From Stictocephala bisonia (taxonomy: Eukaryota; Arthropoda; Insecta; Hemiptera; Membracidae): DNA of 64,000 nt. The position numbers and the translations under genes were made by a program. Below, piece by piece: positions 10,760-20,768 of the stretch (positions within the stretch are counted from its first letter, which is position 1; every line of letters begins with the position of its first letter). Under the pieces are notes generated by a model, which was not told the DNA's origin, did not search any database, and saw nothing but the letters and a program-made list of their open reading frames with translations. The stretch is taken from assembly GCA_035578905.1 (NCBI GenBank), contig JAQJVL010002639.1, positions 1-64,000 of the forward strand, given 5' to 3'.

Positions 10760-10972
10760 TTTGTGCTTGATTGATATTGTGAACTAGAGTGTACTGAAAT
10801 TAACCATTGGTTTTTTGGTAAGTCCTGTAGTTATCTGCCCATTTAATTGAATTGAATTTAAGTTTAGTTTAATTGAATTTAGCTTAGTTTAATTTAGTTT
10901 TATAACAATTGTTTGTTGACACTATTCGGTTGTATACCATGTATGCCTGTATGAATAAAGAGTTCTGAGTTC
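10760..10972 (+). other. LINE B 3' UTR and terminal repeat
   Basis: An AT-rich 3' UTR contains several AATTTAGTTTAATTGAA-like repeats. It ends in ATGAATAAAGAGTTCTGAGTTC, with a probable polyadenylation signal followed by a short tandem repeat (TTCTGAG)n instead of poly(A). Short 3' tandem repeats are typical of CR1/L2-type LINEs and are probably the RT recognition site. Confidence 0.65.
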
Positions 10973-10980
10973 TGCTTTGT
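10973..10980. repeat. Right 8-bp target-site duplication of LINE B (TGCTTTGT)
   Basis: This is identical to 4287-4294. The first two bases could also belong to the TTCTGAG tail, so the duplication could be 6-8 bp. Confidence 0.8.
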
Positions 10981-12764
10981 AATATGTTTAGTAGTTATGG
11001 TCTGAGACCAACAGTGAATGATGTAACAAGGCCAGGATCAGTCAATGTAGGCTCCTGTATTGACAACATTTTTAGTAATATAAAGCCCAATACTTTCACA
11101 GTTACAGTTAGAAATACTATTGTGTCTGACCATCATGCATTGGTATTGAATATGCCCATTGAACAAAGATTGAAAAATAATAGGAATAATTTGTCGTTAA
11201 AGGTATGTAGATCAATAAAACTATAAATGATTTGCATTTTAGTAAGTTGTTAAATTCTATAAATTGGTTGGAAGTTTATTCAATCTCAGACTTAAAAGTA
11301 AAATTTGAAGTTTTTCATAAGCTTTTTATGTGGGCAGTCAATAATGCTTATGATCTTAAAAAAACAAAGATAAAACCAATGTTGTTGGACAATAAATGGT
11401 ACACACAGGATTTGAGAAATTTAAAAGAAAAGTGTGATAACCTTTATTATAAGTTTAAAACTACTGGAGCAATAAGTGCAAAACAGCAATACAATAAAAT
11501 TGCACAGAAATACAAAAGAAAAATTAAGCAGGCTAAATTAGATTATAATAGTGGTAAGATAATAAACTGCAACAATAAAATTAAAGAAATGTGGGGCATA
11601 GTTAAAAGATTGTCTGGTTCCTGTTGCGGTAGGTTAGTTGAGATGCCACAGACTTTGTCACCGGATAGTTTTAATGACTTTTTTGTATCTAGTGTGGAAA
11701 GAGTTTATAAGAACATTCCTGTAATAAGGGATATTGATGTTAATTTTTTCCTAAAGAAATTAGATTGTATAAAAAATACATTTAAGTTCAAACATGTAAG
11801 GGTTGAAGAAGTCTTTGACTTTGAGATTATAAATGGTCTGAAAAACAGTAGGAGTTTGGATGTATATGGAGTCAATGTGCACATTTTTAAGTTATCTTCA
11901 CCAGACATATGTGAGGTACTTACTTGTCTCATAAATGAATGTATCGATGAGGGATTATTTCCAAACCCTCTCAAAAGCATTAAAGTTGTTCCTATTCATA
12001 AAGGAGGAAAAAAATACTTGAAAACTTCCGTCCTATATCAATTGTACCTGTAATTGCAAAAGTCTTCGAAGCAGTAATATTTAAACAAGTAATAAAATAT
12101 TTTGAAGTAAATAATTTATTTTCAGATAGGCAATTTGGTTTTAGGAAGAATCGAAGCACCCATGATGCAATTGCTACTATGGTAAGAGACACAGTACATA
12201 ATATTGAAAAATGTAGATTGGTATGCTTTCGGTCATTTGACATCTCAAAGGCTTTTGGTACGGTATCTCACAATATTCTATGCAAAAAGCTGCTATTCTA
12301 TGGTTTTGACAGAAAAGTAGTGAATCTTTTAAAATCGTTTTTAAGCAATAGAACTCAATATGTTCAGCTCAACAGTTTTAATTCTGTGGGAAAATTAGTT
12401 GTAATAGGTGTCCCTCAGGGATTCTCTCTTGGCCCATTGCTGTTTAATATCTTTATAAATGACCTTCCCACATGTTTACCTGATGAAATTCAGCATTATC
12501 TGTTTGCAGATGACCTGGGTATAAATATAAATTGTAACTCTCAGTCCATCTTGATAGGCAAAATTGATTTGGTAACTAAAAGGGTTGAGGAGTAGTGCAT
12601 GGTCAACAAATTAAACTTAAATCTAAAAAAAAGTCAAAGATTTGGAAATAACTTTCTCAAACAAATTTCTTTTAGGATTAGGAACGGCAAATTTAAAATT
12701 TTTAGGTGTATATTTGGATAGATCGTTTAACTGGCAGTATCACACGAATCACGTCGCTACAAGA
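10981..12764 (+). pseudogene. LINE A ORF2 part 2: endonuclease C-terminal half, linker and RT
   Basis: The segment resumes with YGLRPTVNDVTRPG and closes the endonuclease with VSDHHALVLNMP (near 11127). A linker follows with PQTLSPDSFNDFF. RT begins with VVPIHKGGKK, then a shift near 12020 leads through RQFGFRKNRST. FDISKAFGTVSH carries the motif A Asp near 12238. GVPQGFSLGPLLF follows, and LFADDLG near 12500 holds the catalytic pair. After a stop near 12595 the thumb is readable to 12764, where a solo LTR interrupts it. Shifts and stops make it non-functional. Confidence 0.82.
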
Positions 12765-13861
12765 TGTAACGGCCCGTTAATTTATTGAATAAATAAATGA
12801 AAATACCACCTTTGTGGGCCGTCTAAATAAAATAAAATAAATTACACCCTCTATTTGTTTTTGTGTTTTAATGTAACTTCAAATTCAATAATAATAATTA
12901 AATTATGCCTCCCTTTAGTTTTTGTTACACCATTTTAAATTAATATGAGTGAATATTGGGTTCAGTGGGAAAGGCAAAAGCATTGATTTATCTGTACCAG
13001 GCCAGTATGGAATGTCGTGGCGTGATGTCACGTGATTTCCAATTGCAGCCCACAACTCGAAAACTGAGAGATATTGTAATGTTCCAGTAACCCTAACATG
13101 CCAATGTTAGTTACTTGGTGAATCGTTCAGGGCTGGAGTGCAGCACCATACGGCCTAGAAAGTCATACGATTAAACGTTCTTTCGCGTGATTGGTTGACA
13201 ATATTTCTAATACTGGCTTGGGGATGAAGCCAGCCGTCTCGGTCTGTCTGTCTGCAACCGTGATCGTGAGTACATGTAGTAAGTAGCGCGGTTTCCCCTT
13301 TGATTCCCGGGCTTGCCATGTCTGTTCAATTTATGTAAATTCGTGTATTAGTTTTCAGTAATCATGTTTAATTTGTAACCGTAACTAAATTCTAAATTCA
13401 TTTAGAGACAGCACAGACAATGGCAAGCGCCGTTAATTATTAATTGAAATTAGATTTGTTGGAATTTAAATTGTTGTATCTTAGAATAACCACGTTGTTA
13501 ACAAACTACAAATTATAATAATTTTATATTGTTTATTTTAAAAGATTTCATACTAACTGTGAACTTGTAAATTAACTTGTGTCAAGGTTCTAGCTTCACT
13601 AAAACTTATCAATTTTATTAATAAAACACTCATATTACTTATAATTGTGTTGCTGTTTTCAAAAAAAAGCTCCCAAGCGATCCATCTATTAGGCCAACCA
13701 GCACCACGTTTTAGGGAATATTGTGTATAATTCATTAAATTCAGTATACGGAATACACTCCGGTAAAGTCCGCGAACCCAGTCAGTGTGGTGAACCATCA
13801 GTTTTTGTGAGTTATTTCTCCAGCTGGTGTGTAAGTACCCTCATCAAGGTGACAGGTGACA
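12765..13861. mobile_element. Solo LTR (5'-TG...CA-3') inserted in LINE A RT
   Basis: The 1097-bp segment starts with TGTAACGGCCCGTT and ends in GGTGACA. It is flanked by AAGA at 12761-12764 and 13862-13865. Removing the segment plus one AAGA restores the LINE A frame from HVAT to LYCIRR. It has no coding capacity worth naming. TG/CA termini with a 4-bp duplication are the signature of an LTR left after recombination between two LTRs. The superfamily cannot be told from the sequence alone. Confidence 0.8.
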
Positions 13862-13865
13862 AAGA

Positions 13866-14500
13866 CTAGGTAGAGGATTATATTGTATCAGAAGAATTAA
13901 AGGCAACGTAACAACTGATGTTTTGTTGACCACTTACTACTCATTGATTCATAGCCATCTCAGTTACTGTACATTAATATGGGGACAGCAAGGCCAGTCA
14001 TCAAAATTGTTTAAAATGCAAAAAAAGGCTATAAGGTTAATTTGTGGAGTGGATGACAGGACATCTTGTAAACCACTTTTTAAGCAATTAGGTGTTATGA
14101 CATTACCATAATATATTTATATATATATCAGGTGCTGTTATTCACGCATAAGAATATTGGGTTGTTTCAGAACAATTATAGTGTCCATAGCACCAAACTA
14201 GAAGTAGATTTCAGTTAAGAAATTCAGTTTGTAAATACTCAAAGTCTCAAAAAAATCTAAATTATATGTCGATACTGTTATACAATATGTTACTATAGCC
14301 TATAAAGAGTTAAATTTTGACCACTTTAAACGAGAAGTTAAACGTCTGTTAACACAGCATTGTTTTTATAATATCAATGACTTTATAAATTTTAATTTTT
14401 GTGACTTATTGTAACTGATTATATAAGAAAATATGACTATTGTTATACATTGTAAAACTGTTATTGACAATAAAGAGATTTGATTTCATTTGATTGATTT
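13866..14500 (+). pseudogene. LINE A ORF2 part 3 and 3' UTR
   Basis: The RT C-terminal domain continues after the solo LTR with LYCIRRIKG and then IHSHLSYCTLIWG (near 13950), followed by QKKAIRLICGVDDRTSCKP. The frame runs to about 14111. The 3' UTR ends in ACAATAAAGAGATTTG and repeats of ATTTGAT near 14480-14505. These are the presumed polyadenylation signal and 3' tandem tail of LINE A. Confidence 0.75.
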
Positions 14501-14510
14501 GATCTGGTCT

Positions 14511-14567
14511 CTAACAAATTCTAGGTCTTCGGGGTTCGACCGCGTCACTGGGCTATGTACAAACATC
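14511..14567 (-). repeat. Penelope-like element, terminal piece of the left inverted copy
   Basis: The segment matches, in reverse complement, 16622-16678 (TAGCCCAGTGACGCGG and CCTAGAATTTGTTAG are shared). It is the end of the left Penelope copy, separated from the rest (15838-16192) by LINE G and a minisatellite. Confidence 0.65.
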
Positions 14568-15530
14568 CAATTCAATTCAAAACATCTTTATTTGTATTTG
14601 CACAAAATAGCACAATTAAATAATGCCATATTTATAATCTAAAAAGATATAAAATTACTATATTAAGACATATATATAAATCTAATTTCATTTTTATTAA
14701 ATAAATAAACTATATTCGAAAATAAATAAATTTATTACATTAAATTTTAAATATAATCTAAACAAACAAGATGTAAGTTTACCAGATTTTACCATTTTTA
14801 CATTTAGTGCCTTCACAATAACCATCTCTTGACAACATTACTCACCCTGACACACCAATTATTAATTTACACTTATTATTACTATATGCCCAGTCTATTC
14901 GGATTATATTACAATATATCAATAATGTTTATTTCAAAATGAAATTAAAGTTTTCTAATATTTTTTAATGATGATAATTTTTTAATTAATTATTTATTTA
15001 TTTTTTATGAAAGTGAGGCGATTGTGAACCATCACAACAAACTTTGTTGGGGATCCAAATCCTCAAATGAATAAAGTGGAACACTTACTAAATATTTCTT
15101 AAGTCGTAATGTAAATTTTGGAAAAGGTTGTGTACTTAATATTTCTTTTGGTATGTGTTTCATAAAATTTTAAACCATGTAACTAGGTTTCTTTTTGAAA
15201 AATTCTAATCGATGTTGTTCAGTTCTGTAGTGATATCTAGTATTGTAAGGGTGAATGTTACTATTCTTGCCTCTCAGTTCAAGATATTTTACATACTTGA
15301 CGGTTTCAAAGACAAAAAGACCAAATACTGTTAAAATTTCTAACTCATTGAAGTAATTTTTAACTGAGTCTCTTGATTTGACATTCATTAATATACGGAG
15401 GGCTTTTTTCTGTATTTATAGTATTTTATTTAAATTCTTTTTGGTAGTTGCACCATATATAATATATATCATATATTCGTATCATCGGCATATAAGCCAC
15501 ACTCACGTACATCTTATCAGATTTTTATAG
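14568..15530 (-). pseudogene. LINE 'G': RT C-terminal fragment of a CR1-like element
   Basis: Read from right to left, a LYADD-like remnant lies near 15495. After an internal deletion comes NEC/VKSRDSVKNYFNELEI and then HPYNTRYHYRTEQ and FFKKKPSYM (15170-15388). The same motifs appear in LINE B (HPYNTRQKK, FYEKKPTYMG), so this is a relative. A 3' UTR runs to about 14575 and ends in AATAAAGATGTTTTGAATTG. The copy is truncated and decayed. It sits between two pieces of a Penelope copy. Confidence 0.7.
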
Positions 15531-15649
15531 ATGAGTACCCGAATATTATTTACGGAGGAACAAGCATTAATCTTCAATCCTGTGATTAACTCCTGCGGTA
15601 GAAGGCAAGATACTTCTTCGGGAGAATTTGGTGCTGTGGTATTGACTCA

Positions 15650-15835
15650 CTCACCCGACCACCCATACAAGTACAGTAGTATTGACTCATGCGCCCACTC
15701 ATACACGTACAATGGTATTGACTCAACCGCCCATCCATACACGTACAGTGGTATTGACCCATCCACCCACCCATACACTACAGTGGTATTGACCCACCCG
15801 CCCACTCATCCATACACTACAGTGGCATTGCCGAT
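15650..15835. repeat. 36-bp minisatellite, small array (about 5 units)
   Basis: Units follow the pattern CATACACGTACAGTGGTATT then GACTCACCCGCCCACC, about 36 bp each, with the last two units slightly shortened. The units are the same as those of the large array at 23565-24575 except for TATTGACTCA in place of GATGACCCA. The right border abuts a Penelope 3' end. Confidence 0.85.
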
Positions 15836-15837
15836 GT

Positions 15838-16192
15838 TTCGGCCACATTACAGTAGGCCATCCTCAGGGCGAGACGATCACTGTATCATGGAACTCGACT
15901 GGCAGAGACGGGCTGGGCTCGTAAGTTATATACCCGACTGGTGATGGAGGGGGTGTTCTGGTAACTTCCATACCGTTCCAGTCCTTCTTGGCTGCGGCCG
16001 CTTCTGAAATGTTCTAGATTATTTTTGATGCGAGGGAACTGCTGACCTCCCGTTATGCATTCTAATTTTAATTTGCTTAAAATTGGTTTCCACATATTAC
16101 TTAATTCTTTTTCTTTAACTTTATTAAGATTGTCAATATGCTTTCTTATTTCTATAGATTCTAAGATTTTTCTTTCGAAATAATTATCAGAA
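15838..16192 (-). pseudogene. Penelope-like element 3' end, left inverted copy
   Basis: On the minus strand the segment encodes NMWKPILSKLK followed by GGQQFPRIKNNLEH and YGSYQNTPS, then the non-coding end TGGCCGAAACATCGG. The upstream motif EAIEIRKH-like / FNKDSGIELSN, seen clearly in the right copy, resembles the extreme C terminus of Penelope polyproteins after the GIY-YIG endonuclease. It is near-identical in reverse complement to 16259-16621, with a spacer of about 66 bp between the arms. Confidence 0.65.
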
Positions 16193-16258
16193 ATGTTTTA
16201 AAAGAATGGTTTTAAAACAAATTATGCAATATAATTTGACAAAGTTAGAGTTTTGGTC

Positions 16259-16680
16259 AATTCTGATAACTATTTCGAAAGAAAAATCTTAGAAGCTATA
16301 GAAATAAGAAAGCATATTGACAATTTTAATAAAGATAGTGGAATAGAATTAAGTAATATGTGGAAACCAATTTTAAGCAAATTAAAAGTACAATGCACAA
16401 CGGGAGGCCAGCAGTCCCCACGCATAAAAAATAATCTAGAACATTCCAGAAGCGGCCGCAGCCAAGAAGGACTGGAACAGTATGGAAGTTACCAGAACAC
16501 CCCCTCCACCACCAGGCGGGTATATAATCTACAAGCCCAGCTCGTCCCTGCCAGTAGAGTTCTATGATACAGTGATCGTCTCGTCCTGAGGATGGCCTAC
16601 TGTAATGTGGCCGAAACATCAGAATGTTTGTACATAGCCCAGTGACGCGGTCGAATCCCGAAGACCTAGAATTTGTTAGT
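16259..16680 (+). pseudogene. Penelope-like element 3' end, right inverted copy
   Basis: The frame reads NSDNYFERKILEAIEIRKH, then FNKDSGIELSNMWKPILSK, and continues to ASRVL near 16567. The EIRKH...FN+D.G..L...W order is characteristic of the end of Penelope-like retroelement proteins, just after the GIY-YIG endonuclease, which itself is not present. The 3' non-coding part contains TGTGGCCGAAACATCAG and GACCTAGAATTTGTTAG. The piece is truncated at its 5' side at the centre of the inverted repeat. Confidence 0.65.
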
Positions 16681-16689
16681 CATAGTGAT

Positions 16690-18040
16690 GACCGTGGAAA
16701 CCTATCCATGAAGAGAAGAGAAGTTCTGGTCTGTGGGGTTGAATGAAAAAAATTCAAAATAAGAATAATTATACCTTTAATTATTATGGTAATTAAAAAA
16801 GAATAATAATTAATAATAAAGAAGATAGGCAAAGTCAGCGTTGCCAACTCACACACAACTTCATTTACCCGTTCTACCCACTTGTCTACAATAAACTACA
16901 TTTAAGTGTGTTAACCTCACATAAAAACTTATTAAAGTTACTTTATTATATCAGTATGTTTTGTATGCATAAGGAGCAATTTACATGTGTTTTTCGAATC
17001 GTGATAATTTTGAGCAGATAGAATAACGTCAATATTTAGTGATATGATATATAGGACCAAAATATTGATACTAATATATTGATATATCAAAACGTATACT
17101 TCGATACTTCCAATATATCATTGCCATCCCTAAGAATACCACAATAAAAATTCCAAAATTAATAAATTTACACTATATTGCCCATACAGTATACAGGAAT
17201 ATATATCAATATTTTAATCAATATATAAGTAATTTGTTTAATTCATTTACGGTTTCAGTATTTACACTTCAGTAAAAGAATTTATTTTTAATCTAGAACC
17301 TAGAATTTAATTCTATTTAATCTAGGAATAGAAGTGGCTGATTCACTGGTTTTAATCAACATGGGGCGTGCCTGAATCTTGACACCTAACCACTACTAGA
17401 CAACATTGGAACTGAAATTGCTGTCATTGCATATCATGAACTACTGTATCTAAATCTACGTCAGTTTTTCTTAAACGTTTTATTGTATACGTACAACTTT
17501 GTTTATGGGTTTAAGTGTTAGAGAGGACTTTAGAGTCCCTTCATCCCTTTAATAAAGGGATTTTTCATTTCATTTAATTTCAGTAACTATGTCAATTTTA
17601 TTTACTAAATTTATTCTATTTCATTAATCAATAGTCAATATTTTGTTGTTGTTGTGCAGGTACGTTGGTTTTAGCTTGAACATGAAAAAAAAAAACTTAT
17701 TTGTGATTGTAACTCTGAAACTATTCCCACTTTAGTTTGAAATTGTGTCTATAGCTGCAACTTCTTATTACTGACCTGCTATTATTTATTTTGCTAAATT
17801 ACGTACAGTACAATGAAATTACAAAATGTTTTAGGACTATTTTAGGCTGAATTACAGGGGGGTATGGGTGATCGAGAGAGATTATACTGTACTGCAACAA
17901 TCAACATTCCACGAACATACCAACTTATTGGAAAATAACCATCTTAATTTTTAAAATTAGTCAATGAACAGTTTTTATATCAAAACCCTAAAAACAAGCT
18001 TATTTTATTATTTTAAAATAGCTAAAAACTCTTGACTCAC
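16690..18040. other. Gene-poor intronic or downstream stretch
   Basis: I see AT-rich sequence with no domain-bearing frame. At 17521-17575 there is a hairpin-like LINE 3' tail (see separate entry). Downstream exons of the FN3 gene were looked for on the minus strand and not found. Confidence 0.4.
17521..17575 (+). repeat. LINE 3' tail remnant with hairpin
   Basis: GACTTTAGAGTCCCTT and CCCTTTAATAAAGGG are short palindromes followed by ATTTTTCATTTCATTT. A polyadenylation-like AATAAA and short terminal repeats suggest the 3' end of a severely truncated LINE. Confidence 0.4.
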
Positions 18041-18258
18041 TTGATTAGAGATACGTAGGCTTCTGACTGGTTGGATAGCAGACCCTGAGGTTCTTGTGGT
18101 AGCCAGAAGGCCTTACTGTATGCCTGTAGCCGTGGAAGTGTGGAGAATGTAAGGTGAGGGGGCTTGGTGTGTACCACCAGTGATTGGGATGAACCCAGGC
18201 CAACAGTCTTTGCAGATACACTCACAAAATATGTGGATGCAGGGTGAAGTCCAGGTAC
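18041..18258 (-). CDS. FN3 gene exon 8 (second half of FN3-4 and following segment)
   Basis: The acceptor GTGACTAG precedes VPGLHPASTYFVSVSAKTVG, the E-F-G strands of an FN3 domain with the tyrosine-corner motif LxPxxxYxVxVxAxT. The domain ends at LVVHTKPP. After it, HLTFSTLPRL and LLSNQSEAYVSLI resemble the membrane-proximal extracellular segment of R3 receptor phosphatases and include an N-glycosylation sequon (NQS). The donor is AATCAA|GTGAGT. The exon begins in phase 0 and ends with two bases of a codon. Confidence 0.82.
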
Positions 18259-18899
18259 CTAGTCACATACATTTTGATAAAAAATATTTTCTAATAACTA
18301 TGCACTCTTTATCTTGCAGTTAATAAAAACTGTGAACAACTACTTTTATTCTGTTGGAACTTTTTGTGAACATATTCCTAAACTGGATAAATAAAGAATT
18401 TTGAACTTAACTATGGTGAAATAGTTTTCAATAATTTAGGAAGAATGTTTAATATTAAAAAAATCAGTAAATCTAGATTTGTATTTTTAAGTAAGATTTA
18501 AATAAATTTGATAAATAAGGTGTTAAAGCGATTCAAAATTGTTACAAACTGTGTTATTACACTTTCAAAATAGTGTAACAAAATTTTTCATGCCTTGAAA
18601 AATAAGAATAGTTTACCCTCTACTGAACCTAGGCTAAACTAAGTGATCTGAAATTGAATATTTCTTACTCTAAGATCGAGCATGGTTTAGTAATAAGATT
18701 ATGTTAAAAAATCCATAAATTGCTATTCAGCATAATCATCGTTATCCGATACTGATCAACCTACCTTCTGGGTTAACCAAATTCGTTATCAGAAAATTAA
18801 AATTAAGTATAAATAATTTTGAAATTAATTTTAGATTATTTTCACCATTTGTGGTGCCCCTGGACCATCCGTGGCCACAAGAGGCTGGACTTCACCGAT

Positions 18900-19155
18900 T
18901 ATCACCACCAAGACACAACAGGATGTTGACAAAAACTGGTTCAAAAAGCTAGAGCTTTTTACAGGAGAATTTTGTACTGTGATTTAGTAATATAAGCCTG
19001 TAGTTCTTGTTTTTGCCACTAGTACTGCTTGTACCAGGTGGAGTTCTCTAATGAAAGTTTTTTATCTGTCTATTTATCTGATTTATTGGTGCATTTATTC
19101 ACCACTTAAACAATGCTAAACATAAGGCATGTACTACCAATCAGCTGTCTAATGG
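18900..19155 (+). repeat. Interspersed repeat, copy 1 (copy 2 at 36000-36260)
   Basis: Shared blocks with 36000-36260 in the same order include AACTGGTTCAAAA/AACCGGTTCAAAA, TACTGTGATT, GTAGTTCTT, GCCACTAGT and TAAACAATGCTAAAC. The copies are diverged. No coding capacity is visible and the family is not recognised. Confidence 0.65.
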
Positions 19156-19322
19156 GTTAAAAATAGATCCTGGCCTGGCATAAGAAATAAAAAATTGAAA
19201 AATTGTTATATTCAAAATGTTGTTGCAAACTCTTCATCAACTCCAGACACCTGTGTTTTGCATGAGAACATCTGAATCAGGAGATAATAGGTTATTTACG
19301 TAACAAAAATGATAACATTCAC

Positions 19323-19534
19323 CTCTGACTTGTAGCTGAGGCGCTCTTCTTGCACAGGGATCTCGATTAGCGGGTAAATTTGGCAGCAGTTGTCTTGGGG
19401 GAACTGCTCTGTCTCTTCCACACTGATTAAGTAAGATCTGATTATGCCGTTGGACAGGTCCGGGTAGCGCCATTCCACACTTATAGTGGTTGAAGAACTG
19501 TTGATTAATTTCAGTCCCTCAGGAGCCATTGGGG
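19323..19534 (-). CDS. FN3 gene exon 7 (first half of FN3-4)
   Basis: The acceptor TACCTTTAG leads into PMAPEGLKLINSSSTTISVE and WRYPDLSNGIIRSYLISVEE, a classic FN3 A-B-C-C' arrangement with the core Trp. The region QDNCCQIYPLIEI carries an extra Cys pair. The donor is TCAGAG|GTGAAT. It joins exon 6 in phase 1 and exon 8 in phase 0, giving SEVPGLHPAS across the junction. NSS is a potential glycosylation site. Confidence 0.88.
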
Positions 19535-19789
19535 CTAAAGGTAACAGATTTGTGCAATATATTAGCAAAGCAACTATATCACTTAAAATTCTGATTTGAA
19601 ATTCTTATTATTTTTCAATGAAATTCTAATGGATAGGGTTACACGAAAACTAAGCAAGTTATTTTAAATATGGATTAGTATGATCCTATTAACAGTATAA
19701 ATTAACTACATGAGAAAACTTATTTTTATACACAATATTCATCATTAAGCATTATTAAACGAAAACCAATATTAAGTCAGAAAGAGTGG

Positions 19790-20510
19790 GTTGTGGAGAT
19801 TTGAAAAATGATATGAATTTCAATGTTGGAAAGAGTGATGACAATATATGGCAATGACAAGAATGGATGGGAGAGAGGAAGTAGAACTGACACTAATAGA
19901 GGAAGTGTCTAAAAAGGTAGATTGCTTCAAATATTTTGGAAGTGTGATACACGAATATGGGAGGTTGGATAGGAAGGTAAATGAGAGAGGAGAACAAGTG
20001 TGAGCATTCTTGAGGACAACCGGAGGGCTGGTGAGAGTAGATGTGTGCTCCACTAAGATACAAAAAAGTACTGTACAAGACCTATTTTGTACCGATATTA
20101 ACATTTGAATCGGAGACATGGGCAATGAGAAGAAAGGATAAAAGTAAAGTACAGGATTGTGAAACGAGGTTTTTAAGGAGCAGTGTAGAAGTGAGCAGAA
20201 GAGACAGGATTATAAATGAGATCATTAGACAGGTGAGAGTAGAACCACTCCTAGAGAGGATTGAGAGAAGTAGACTAAAATGGTTTGGTCATGTCAAGAG
20301 GGTGGGGGGAGCACAGATTGCCTAGAAAGTCCCTTGAAAGAAAAATAGGTGGACTTAGGCTGAGAGGAAGACTTAGAAATAGATGGATTAGAAGAGTGAG
20401 AGAAGGAGTAGAAAGAAGATAGTGGAGAGGACTTTATGCAAAGCAGACCTAATGAAGGAATTGGAAACTGCTCTGGATAAGAGGAAGAAGATTAAGTAAG
20501 AAATCAACTT
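19790..20510 (+). pseudogene. RTE-type LINE remnant: RT C-terminal region
   Basis: Several frames contribute. The first reads FKYFGSVIHEYGRLDRKV and the best preserved part (20041-20325) reads VLYKTYFVPILTFESETWAM, then SRRDRI and LERIERSRLKWFGHVKR. The SETW...SRRDRI...RLKWFGHV order is the C-terminal part of RTE-type RT proteins and recurs in the copy at 31820-32919. Multiple frameshifts and stops show old decay. It lies in the FN3 gene intron upstream of exon 7, in the opposite orientation. Confidence 0.75.
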
Positions 20511-20768
20511 TAGACAAATCCAGTGGTGGCTTGTGGGTTAATAGCCAGAAGATTCATATACCTAATACCTCTTCTCAAAAATAAAATAAAAAGAAAGAAA
20601 AGTTGGAGGCACAAAAATATCATTACATTAGTTTTTTCACTGGCAGCTTGAATACAATAAATCTGAATATTTGTTCAAAGAAAACGTAAAACAATTGAAA
20701 AAAACAATTAATTGTTTGCTGTTCTATCACTACCAACCGTAAAATTCAGTTATTTTCAATCAGCTTAA

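Larger units (their letters stand above)
4295..10972 (+). mobile_element. LINE 'B': full-length CR1-like retrotransposon with unusual multi-enzyme ORF1
   Basis: This 6678-bp insertion has a 5' leader of about 580 bp, an ORF1 region (4872-7704), an ORF2 region (7813-10759) and a 3' end with AATAAAG followed by GAGTTCTGAGTTC. An 8-bp target duplication flanks it. ORF1 combines a coiled coil, a Ulp1/SENP-like protease, an SGNH esterase and a macrodomain. ORF2 has endonuclease and RT. Several frameshifts show that this copy is dead, though it kept its full length. It is related to LINE A: ORF1, the ORF1-ORF2 junction and the 3' part of ORF2 are similar. The CR1-like assignment rests on the SGNH-type ORF1 and the short 3' tandem repeats. 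Confidence 0.9.
2935..14500 (+). mobile_element. LINE 'A': 5'-truncated CR1/Jockey-like retrotransposon with two nested insertions
   Basis: Four separated blocks form one element in order: SGNH-type ORF1 (2951-3661), N-terminal half of the endonuclease (3691-4294), C-terminal half of the endonuclease plus RT (10981-12764) and the RT C-terminal tail (13866-14111). The element ends in AATAAAG followed by TTTGAT-like repeats near 14480-14500. Gaps between blocks are a complete second LINE and a solo LTR, each with target duplications. The reading frame resumes exactly when they are removed. The 5' end is inferred from where similarity to LINE B's ORF1 begins; the SGNH nucleophile block is missing. 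Confidence 0.85.

Noticed and set aside
15531..16619. Plus- and minus-strand frames of 60-137 codons over the Penelope ends
   Set aside because: Apart from the two C-terminal Penelope peptides, these are antisense readings or translations of the small minisatellite.
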